Positions 6,355-10,844 of a stretch of DNA of 10,844 nt are shown here, one piece after another. The position numbers and the translations under genes were made by a program. Location of the stretch: NCBI GenBank assembly GCA_016126025.1, contig JAEFDA010000018.1, positions 1-10,844 of the forward strand, given 5' to 3'. The stretch comes from Nitrososphaerota archaeon. GTDB taxonomy: Archaea > Thermoproteota > Nitrososphaeria > Nitrososphaerales > Nitrosopumilaceae. The notes under the pieces were generated by a model that made no database searches, was not told the DNA's origin, and saw nothing but the letters and a program-made list of their open reading frames with translations. The number at the start of each line of letters is the position of its first letter. The stretch's first letter is position 1.

Positions 6355-7509
6355 CTAAAAGTCGGTGATGCTCCTCTGGAATACGGTGCGGCTCACCCCG
6401 GGCTGGCCCAGCCACTCCTTTTTGGATATGGTGAGGCGGCGGCACGCCGCGTCCATGGCACGGATGAGGGAGTCGGGGAACTCCGGCCGTCCCCTCAGGG
6501 CCGAGCGCACGCCCTCCCGTACCTGCCACACCCCCACCGGAATGGAGTAGTCGGGGCTTATCTCCCGGAGGACTATGGCGGCGGCCTGCCGTCGGCGCCC
6601 GTCCAGGTACTCGGCGACGGCAAGCCTGGCCGCGAAGTACGCCCCGGCCGTCTCCGGATAGCCCCGGAACCCGCCGGCATCCTCAAAGTCGGATCCGAAG
6701 GCAGGCCTGCCGCTGCTGTACCACGCTTCGGCGAACCCGAAGGCCCATCTTCGGGGCCACAGCACCACCGCGTACGAGTTGCCCAGATGGGTGAACCAAA
6801 AGACGCGGCACGAGTCCAGCAGGGGGTGGTCCAGGATGTCGCCGACCAGACTCTTGGATATGGTGTCGTCGGTGGCGGTGATGCTCCACTTGGTGGGCAC
6901 CAGGCGCCTCTCCCTGCCGAACATTCCCACGCTGAAGCACCTCTGAATCCGGGAGATCTCGGTCCCGGAGCGGTACAGGCGCAACACGGCATCGGCGGCG
7001 CCCATGTCGGTGTCGTAGTAGCACCTCTCTATCTGGCGGTGGGGGGAGACGTTGGAGAACCGCGACTCCCTTATGCTGCCCACCGGCCCGAAAGGGGCGC
7101 TGTGCCCGTCGGCGAGCTCGGACGCCGTTATCCTGCCGGAGAAGGTGATATCCGCGTCGGCGGGGCTGCTCCCCATCGCCACGTCCTGGAGCTGCGTCAC
7201 GTATCGGGAAGGGGAGTCGCCCACCGGAACCTTCTTGACGCCGCGCACCAGCCCCAGGCGGTACGAGACTATCTCCTGGAGGCTGTGGCCGGACCACTCC
7301 TCGGGAGAGTCCAGTATGGATGTGTCGCCGAATCTGGGGGGGACCATCGGGCCGGCCAGAACATTGGGGTATCCGGCCGAGCCCACGAAGACGGACGGGG
7401 GGCTGGCCCCCAAGATATGATTGTCTGTGTACAGGCCGGGTGCCGACGCCATCATGCGGTTCCATCTCTCCAGGGCCTCGGCTCTGGCCTCCCGGGCTGT
7501 GGTAGCCAT
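6355..7509 (-). CDS. nreA: NreA-family DNA repair protein with C-terminal PIP box
   Basis: A 384-residue archaeal Nre protein (old names DUF650/DUF651). The N-terminal domain shows the family block SPPSVFVGSAGYPNVLAGPMVPP (residues 37-58, quoted in part: SPPSVFVGSAGYPNV), then GDTSILDSPEEW (61-72) and the EIVSYRLGLVRG helix (79-90). The C-terminal domain has WSIT, FWFTHLGNSYAVVLWP and ISPDYSIPVGVWQVREGVR. The last seven residues, QRSITDF, form a PIP-box-like tail. In Haloferax, NreA binds PCNA and acts with UvrABC on mitomycin C damage. I see no N-terminal CxxC zinc motif of the sort I recall in some NreA proteins; the sequence opens directly into the core. Start: ATG 7509 is 13 bp after the upstream membrane-protein gene, and there is no TATA box at the usual distance, so the two are probably co-transcribed. 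It is tail-to-head with the archaeosortase gene. Confidence 0.9.
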   Translation of the reverse strand: MATTAREARAEALERWNRMMASAPGLYTDNHILGASPPSVFVGSAGYPNVLAGPMVPPRFGDTSILDSPEEWSGHSLQEIVSYRLGLVRGVKKVPVGDSPSRYVTQLQDVAMGSSPADADITFSGRITASELADGHSAPFGPVGSIRESRFSNVSPHRQIERCYYDTDMGAADAVLRLYRSGTEISRIQRCFSVGMFGRERRLVPTKWSITATDDTISKSLVGDILDHPLLDSCRVFWFTHLGNSYAVVLWPRRWAFGFAEAWYSSGRPAFGSDFEDAGGFRGYPETAGAYFAARLAVAEYLDGRRRQAAAIVLREISPDYSIPVGVWQVREGVRSALRGRPEFPDSLIRAMDAACRRLTISKKEWLGQPGVSRTVFQRSITDF

Positions 7510-7522
7510 GGCGCGCCGGTTC

Positions 7523-7996
7523 CTATCTCAAGGAGCACTCGGTCTTAAGCGAGCGGTTGGTCGTGTATACGGCCACCACCAGCACCGCCAGCGCCGCGGC
7601 CCTGATGGGTATCTCGTAGTTGGTGAGAAACGAGGCGGCGACGCTTCCGGCGCTTCCGAACGTCGATATCACCGCAAAGCCCAGCGGTCCGCAGCTGCAC
7701 GCCCCGGCCACCGCTCCGACCAAGGATCCCAGCACGCCGCCGCCCATCTTGGTGCCGCCGCCCCGCAGCAGCACTATGCGGTATACGTTCATCGGTATTA
7801 CAAGACCCGACAGGATGGATATGGCCAGTATGAGGACAAATCCGACCTCCGTTCCGGGGGGTATGTGCCCTGTCACGTACGGCTCCAGAAACAGAAACTC
7901 CGAGAGCAGCAGCATCCCAAAGAGCATCGCTCCGGTTACGGCGACGGCCATGGCAATGTATCGAGCTCCAAACACAGCGCGCACTGTAACCAGCAT
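7523..7996 (-). CDS. Four-helix membrane protein with CSCGP motif
   Basis: A 157-residue membrane protein, not assigned to a named family. Hydrophobic segments lie at about 12-37, 50-77, 86-118 and 129-145. The third contains ACSCGPLG, with cysteines 100 and 102 inside or at the edge of the membrane and a Gly-rich stretch before them (GGGTKMGGG, 79-87). A paired C-x-C in a membrane helix suggests metal binding or thiol redox chemistry; this is inference. The open frame continues upstream to 8443, but I choose ATG 7996 because a TATA box at 8018-8025 lies about 26 nt before it, the upstream codons read as low-complexity non-protein sequence, and the divergent gene at 8102 lies there. Only 13 bp separate its stop from the nreA start, so the two probably share a transcript. 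Confidence 0.75.
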   Translation of the reverse strand: MLVTVRAVFGARYIAMAVAVTGAMLFGMLLLSEFLFLEPYVTGHIPPGTEVGFVLILAISILSGLVIPMNVYRIVLLRGGGTKMGGGVLGSLVGAVAGACSCGPLGFAVISTFGSAGSVAASFLTNYEIPIRAAALAVLVVAVYTTNRSLKTECSLR

Positions 7997-8017
7997 ACCA
8001 CTACACCCGCCTCCGGA

Positions 8018-8025
8018 CAAATATG
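8018..8025 (-). promoter_or_regulatory. TATA box of the CSCGP membrane protein / nreA transcript
   Basis: Minus-strand reading CATATTTG, centred about 25-26 nt before ATG 7996. It is the only candidate promoter seen for the membrane protein and nreA pair. Confidence 0.5.
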
Positions 8026-8071
8026 GGTTGCGTTGCGCGGCGTATTGGCGCGAAAATTTCGTCTTTCTAAA

Positions 8072-8079
8072 TTTATATG
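8072..8079 (+). promoter_or_regulatory. TATA box of the 50-aa C2H2 protein gene
   Basis: TTTATATG within an A/T-rich island (8055-8079), centred 26-27 nt before ATG 8102. The predicted transcript starts on the ATG. Confidence 0.6.
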
Positions 8080-8101
8080 GGTTGGGAGGGTTGTGTATAG
8101 T

Positions 8102-8254
8102 ATGACCAAGGTGTACTGTGAGAAGTGCAACAATGTCTTTGGGTCTAGGGAAAAATTCGACAGACACATGGAGTCCGTCCACGGTGAAGCTGGCTGCGAC
8201 GTCTGCGTCATCGATGCGGCACTGTCCAAGATTGCCGGTTTCTTCAAAAAATAA
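8102..8254 (+). CDS. 50-residue C2H2 zinc-finger mini-protein
   Basis: A complete 50-residue protein made almost entirely of one zinc finger: C6-x2-C9-x12-H22-x4-H27, with the expected hydrophobic positions F13 and F19. It is followed by a second pair C32-x2-C35 and a short amphipathic helix ending in FFKK. The start ATG 8102 is supported by the TATA box at 8072-8079. The frame is open far upstream, but that part overlaps other genes antisense and is not coding. Such mini-proteins recur in thaumarchaea, and a DNA-binding or regulatory role is the usual guess. It is divergent from the CSCGP membrane-protein gene and could regulate it, which is untested. Confidence 0.8.
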   Translation: MTKVYCEKCNNVFGSREKFDRHMESVHGEAGCDVCVIDAALSKIAGFFKK

Positions 8255-8270
8255 CCCCGAAGCAGTAACA

Positions 8271-8275
8271 TTTTT
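8271..8275 (+). terminator. T-run terminator after the 50-aa C2H2 gene
   Basis: TTTTT begins 17 nt after the stop codon in a locally A/T-rich stretch. Archaeal RNA polymerase often terminates at such runs without a hairpin. The run is only five T, so confidence is modest. Confidence 0.4.
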
Positions 8276-8441
8276 GAAAATACAAGGGCGCCGAGGGTTC
8301 CCGCGGGCCGACATTCCGGGCGCCCGGCCGCCCTCAGCTCTCTGCCGCAAGGGACGGTACGGGTAGTACGGACGGCCTATCGTTTTTCCCAATCTATTGT
8401 CGCCACCCCCTTTAGCCGGCCCCGCGCACGCGGAGGAAAGC

Positions 8442-8522
8442 ATGGGCCGAAAGTTCTACAAAACGACCGTGCCGCTCGGCGAGGGACGGGTGCCTTACCG
8501 GCGCCCGGCCGGTGGCGGCTGA
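8442..8522 (+). CDS. Possible 26-residue small protein behind a strong Shine-Dalgarno sequence
   Basis: ATG 8442 is preceded by GGAGG at 8432-8436 with five bases between, the best Shine-Dalgarno match noticed in the window, where most genes appear leaderless. The 26-residue product begins MGRKFYKTTVPLGEG and is basic. It matches nothing I know. It could be a real small protein, the 5' end of a broken gene, or chance. There is no clear TATA box upstream. Confidence 0.25.
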   Translation: MGRKFYKTTVPLGEGRVPYRRPAGGG

Positions 8523-8757
8523 CGCTTCGAGTCTCGCCGGCTGCCTCCCTCGCGTCGTTGGCGGTCGGCGCGCGGCCGCGGTTCGCGCATTCCCAACCGC
8601 CGCCCGGGGGCGTTTTGCAGATTCCGTGACGCATGGCGCACGCTCATATTCCGAATGTTGGGGACAGCTGATCGGGCCGCGCACGCCATCCCACCGGCAT
8701 TTCGGTGGTCGGCAACATCCAAATGCACGACAGCAGAACCGTATGGCGCGTGGCCGG

Positions 8758-8889
8758 CTACGTGATCAAGCCTTGCCTGCCCTCGAATCGATCCAGAACC
8801 ATGTCCAGCGTTATCATAAACCTGCCGTTGAGGCTGTAGTGGCGGTGGTTGTGCACGAACTGGAATGATTTGACGTAGGGTAGCGGAGA
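8758..8889 (-). pseudogene. Possible C-terminal remnant of a DDE transposase / integrase core
   Basis: Directly after the stop of the BspA-like gene, in the same frame, 43 more codons are open before TAG at 8758-8760. They read as real protein, with G/C-ending codons as in the neighbours. The core is FVHNHRHYSLNG followed by TLDMVLDRF. This resembles the tail of integrase-core transposases (pattern N-H-x-R-x-H-x-S-L-x-G followed by a T-P-x-x-hydrophobic turn), though the usual TP is TL here. There is no start codon near its beginning and no upstream catalytic part, so it would be a fragment. Inverted repeats were not found. Alternatives are a read-through extension of the surface protein or chance. 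Confidence 0.3.
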
Positions 8890-10844
8890 TTACCCTGCTA
8901 GGGTCACTTGGATGGTCCGCCGGTTGTTGCCGTCCTCAAAGATCCTGTCTCCAGTAGCGGCGATGGTGACCGTATAGGCCGTCCGGTCGGCGTCCGCCGA
9001 GACCATCCTGAGGATGTTGCCGTCGGTTATGACGAACCGGTCCGAGTCGCCGCCGGGCTCTGTGCGGTATGTGGGGTTCTGCCCGTCCAGAAAGGCGTTC
9101 CGGGCTGATATGGTCCCGACCGCGCCGGGGACGTCCGCCTTGTCTATGGAGGCGCTGTCTATCACTATGTACCACCCGCCAAGGTTCTGGTCGAAGGAGG
9201 CGGCGTTATGGAACATGCCGCCCATGTGGGTCACCGAGGAGGTGTCCCAAGTGTGGAGAGGCTGGTTGAAGGAGGAGGCTTCCCAGAACATGCCGCCCAT
9301 GTGAGTCACCGAGGAGGTGTCCCAGAAATCTAGGGGCTGGTTGAAGGAGGAGGCTTCCGAGAACATGCCGCCCATGTGAGTCACCGAGGAGACGTCCCAG
9401 GCGGAGATGTCCTGGTTGAAGTAGGCGGCGTTATGGAACATGCCGCCCATGTGAGTCACCGAGGAGACGTCCCAGGCGGAGATGTCCTGGTTGAAGAGGG
9501 TGGCGCCGTAGAACATACTGGACATGTCGGTCACCGAGGAGACGTCCCAGGAGTCCAGTGGCCGGTTGAAGACGGTGGCGCCGTAGAACATACTGGACAT
9601 GTCGGTCACCGAGGAGACGTCCCATGTGGAGAGGTCGCCGCGGAAGGAGGAGGCGTTGTCAAACATATCGGCCATGTCGGTCACCGAGGAGGTGTTCCAG
9701 GTGGATATGTCGCCGTTGAAGGAGGAGGCGGCCCGGAACATCCCGCGCATGTCGGTCACCGAGGAGGTGTCCCAGGCAGAGATGTCACCGTTGAAGGAGG
9801 CCGCATACCGGAACATCCCGGACATGTTGGTGACACGCGAGAGGTCGGGGATGTCGGTAGCCGCGTAGACCATGTTGGTGGCGCCAGAGAAGGCCCACCT
9901 CATGGTAGTCCACGATGCGTCGCCCCACTGGTCTATTGACACGAGTTTGGTAGCATCCGGGTGGGCCTCCAACGGGAAGGCTTCATGGCCGCCGCCCAGC
10001 GAGATGGCCGCGAGGCCGCCGTAGACCGAGACCTCGTAGGCGCCGGGGTTCGCGTATGTGTGGGTTGCGGCTCCCGAGATGCTGGCGCTGACGGCGCCGT
10101 CACCCCAGTGGACGGTCATGCCGGATCCCGCCAGAGGGATGGTAACAGTCTGGTTGGCGGCGTCGGTCTTCCAGGTGGTGATAAACGGGCGCTGGTCCGG
10201 CGCCTGCTGCGCGTCGGGAACGTCTTCCAAAGTCACCTGAATGGTCCGCCGGTTGTTGCCGTCCTCGAATACAGAGTCGCCGGTGGCTGCGATGGTGACC
10301 ATATAGGTCGTCCGGTCGGTGGCCGCCGAGACCATGCTTAGCTGATTGCCATCGGTTATGGTGAACCGGTCCGAGTCACCGCTCGGCTCTATCTGGTAGG
10401 TTGGGTTCTGCCCGCCCAAGAACTGGTTCAGGGCAGATATGGTCCCGACCACGCCGGGGATGTCCTCCCTGTCGATGGAGGCGCTGTCCATCACGATATA
10501 CCAGCCGCCTAGGTTCTGGTCGAAGGAGGCGGCAAAGTCGAGCATCCTGGTCATGTTGGTCACCGAGGAGACGCCCCAAGACGATACGTCTTGGTTGAAG
10601 GAGGTGGCGTTATAGAACATGTGGCTCATGGTGGTCACCGAGGAGACGTCCCAGGCGGAGATCTCGCCGTTGAAGGAGGTGGCGCCCCAGAACATGTGGC
10701 TCATGTCGGTCACCGAGGAGACGTCCCAGTTGTTGAGGGGCTGGTTGAGGGAGGTGGCTCCCCAGAACATCGCGTCCATGTAGGTGGCCGAGGAGGTATT
10801 CCAGGTGTCGAGGGGCTGGTTGAAAGAGGTGGCGCCCTCGAACA
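8890..10844 (-). CDS. BspA/DUF285-repeat surface protein with PKD-like and cadherin/Ig-like modules (5' partial)
   Basis: 650 residues are in the window; the frame is open to the right edge, so the N-terminus is missing. The ATG at 10779 is only an internal Met. From N to C: a 25-residue repeat array (10844-10504); an Ig/cadherin-like module starting WYIVMDSASID and ending RRTIQVTL (10503-10222); a PKD-like domain with HWGDG and THTYANPGAYEV (about 10195-10015) and a QWGDASWTTM linker; a second array of 25-residue repeats (9849-9175); and a second Ig/cadherin-like module (9174-8893), after which the protein stops with LAG. Repeat consensus: WDVSSVTDMSxMFxxATSFNQDIS. This architecture is that of BspA-family surface proteins, known from mycoplasmas and other bacteria and linked there to adhesion. 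A cell-surface adhesin role is inferred. No membrane helix or PEFG tail is present at the C-terminus, so how it is held is unclear. Confidence 0.9.
   Translation of the reverse strand, partial: FEGATSFNQPLDTWNTSSATYMDAMFWGATSLNQPLNNWDVSSVTDMSHMFWGATSFNGEISAWDVSSVTTMSHMFYNATSFNQDVSSWGVSSVTNMTRMLDFAASFDQNLGGWYIVMDSASIDREDIPGVVGTISALNQFLGGQNPTYQIEPSGDSDRFTITDGNQLSMVSAATDRTTYMVTIAATGDSVFEDGNNRRTIQVTLEDVPDAQQAPDQRPFITTWKTDAANQTVTIPLAGSGMTVHWGDGAVSASISGAATHTYANPGAYEVSVYGGLAAISLGGGHEAFPLEAHPDATKLVSIDQWGDASWTTMRWAFSGATNMVYAATDIPDLSRVTNMSGMFRYAASFNGDISAWDTSSVTDMRGMFRAASSFNGDISTWNTSSVTDMADMFDNASSFRGDLSTWDVSSVTDMSSMFYGATVFNRPLDSWDVSSVTDMSSMFYGATLFNQDISAWDVSSVTHMGGMFHNAAYFNQDISAWDVSSVTHMGGMFSEASSFNQPLDFWDTSSVTHMGGMFWEASSFNQPLHTWDTSSVTHMGGMFHNAASFDQNLGGWYIVIDSASIDKADVPGAVGTISARNAFLDGQNPTYRTEPGGDSDRFVITDGNILRMVSADADRTAYTVTIAATGDRIFEDGNNRRTIQVTLAG
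8893..9174 (-). repeat. Ig/cadherin-like module, copy 2 (C-terminal)
   Basis: 94 codons, closely matching the copy at 10222-10503 at a fixed offset of 1,329 nt (443 codons). Shared landmarks are the start WYIV, PGxVGTISA, GQNPTY, GDSDRF, ITDGN, TIAATGD and FEDGNNRRTIQVTL. After VTL the copies part: this one reads AG-stop, the other continues into the linker to the PKD-like domain. Confidence 0.85.
9175..9849 (-). repeat. DUF285 repeat array 1: eight full 75-bp units plus one degenerate unit
   Basis: Eight units of exactly 75 bp (25 residues) lie at 9175-9774, each beginning with a Trp codon. A diverged ninth (SRVTNMSGMFRYAASFNGDISA region) covers 9775-9849. Adjacent units share long identical DNA tracts: the three units with boundaries around 9300, 9375 and 9450 share gaacatgccgcccatgtgag followed by tcaccgagga. 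That indicates recent duplication or gene conversion. Confidence 0.93.
10222..10503 (-). repeat. Ig/cadherin-like module, copy 1
   Basis: The counterpart of 8893-9174, displaced by 1,329 nt. It differs at scattered codons (for example DREDIPG in place of DKADVPG) and continues in frame through EDVPDAQQAPDQRP into the PKD-like domain. Confidence 0.85.
10504..10844 (-). repeat. DUF285 repeat array 2: four full 75-bp units plus a part unit at the window edge
   Basis: Full units lie at 10504-10578, 10579-10653, 10654-10728 and 10729-10803, with a fifth cut by the right edge. The phase and the tryptophan start are the same as in array 1. The unit next to the Ig-like module ends ASFDQNLGG in both arrays, so the whole array-plus-module block was duplicated as one. 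Confidence 0.92.

Larger units (their letters stand above)
8255..8889. other. 635-bp region without a confident gene
   Basis: Neither strand carries a convincing full-length gene here. The open frames present are Arg/Ala/Pro/Gly-rich, as expected of non-coding GC-rich DNA. The composition changes inside the region: A/T-rich patches at 8270-8280 and 8381-8399, and a very CpG-rich block around 8540-8605. GGGCG/CGCCC at about 8318-8333 could form a hairpin. Two short segments that look more protein-like, at 8442-8522 (+) and 8758-8889 (-), are listed separately. A third, on the plus strand around 8700-8770 (SVVGNIQMHDSRTVWRVAGY), is also protein-like but has no clear start and overlaps the remnant. 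I saw no tRNA, 5S rRNA, SRP RNA or RNase P RNA signature good enough to report. Confidence 0.5.

Noticed and set aside
6049..7548. Long open frame on the plus strand opposite the archaeosortase and nreA genes
   Set aside because: It lies antisense to two genes with clear family motifs, its product is Gly/Arg/His/Pro-rich without recognisable domains, and long antisense frames are expected in DNA of this GC content.
7997..8443. 149-codon upstream extension of the CSCGP membrane protein frame
   Set aside because: It crosses the divergent gene at 8102-8254 and both TATA boxes, and its sequence is not protein-like. The promoter spacing supports ATG 7996.
8430..8760. Possible RNase P RNA (GGAGGAAAGC near 8432 and CAGAACC with GGCCGGCTAC near 8734-8760)
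   Set aside because: Only loose resemblance to the conserved P4 strands: the AGUCC part is missing and no consistent pairing was found. A covariance-model search would decide.
8524..8800. TTCGA-containing segments resembling tRNA T-loops
   Set aside because: No flanking 5-bp T-stem, anticodon arm or acceptor stem could be formed on either strand.
9175..9849. Regular 75-bp spacing suggesting a CRISPR array
   Set aside because: The whole unit is coding and similar between copies, with no unique spacers, and it translates to DUF285 repeats.
9376..9939. Plus-strand frame made of repeated HVGHRGDVPGGD-like units
   Set aside because: It is the antisense reading of the 75-bp DUF285 repeats, so its apparent repeats come from the real gene on the minus strand.

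Overview
The window looks like a high-GC mesophilic thaumarchaeon, most like the sponge symbiont Cenarchaeum symbiosum or a close relative. The reasons are a PEFG-type C-terminal sorting signal and an archaeosortase-family protein of the thaumarchaeal kind, archaeal repair genes (an NreA-family protein, an XPD/Rad3-type helicase, a Dpo4-type polymerase), single-finger C2H2 mini-proteins, and TATA boxes centred about 26-27 nt before start codons, as expected of leaderless archaeal mRNAs. The species is inferred and was not tested by any search.

Layout from left to right: (1) 1-1376 (+) is the 3' part of a periplasmic-binding-protein-like surface protein ending in a PEFG sorting tail. (2) 1606-1788 (+) is a small Cys/His-rich protein. 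(3) 1822-3444 (-) is an XPD/DinG-type helicase. Divergent from it, 3541-3909 (+) encodes a small C-terminal C2H2 finger protein. (4) 3943-4179 (-) is a small acidic hypothetical protein, divergent from dinB at 4300-5391 (+), a Y-family polymerase with a C-terminal PIP box. (5) A minus-strand run follows: a four-helix membrane protein with a CSCGP motif (7523-7996), nreA (6355-7509, also ending in a PIP box) and an archaeosortase homologue (5382-6302). The last overlaps the end of dinB tail-to-tail by 10 bp. (6) 8102-8254 (+) is a 50-residue C2H2 protein, divergent from the membrane protein. (7) 8255-8889 has no confident gene. It is locally CpG-rich and holds one small ORF behind a strong Shine-Dalgarno sequence, plus a possible transposase C-terminal remnant. 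(8) 8890-10844 (-) is the 3' end of a very repetitive BspA/DUF285-type surface protein with PKD-like and cadherin/Ig-like modules. It runs off the right edge.

Two themes stand out. One is genome maintenance: helicase, translesion polymerase and NreA, the last two with sequence-terminal PCNA-binding motifs. The other is the cell surface: a PEFG-tagged protein, the archaeosortase homologue that would process such proteins, and a giant repeat adhesin-like protein. The archaeosortase homologue carries serine where the family's catalytic cysteine is expected. The adhesin-like protein ends without any visible anchor, just before the possible transposase remnant.

No CRISPR array, rRNA, tRNA or complete insertion sequence was seen.
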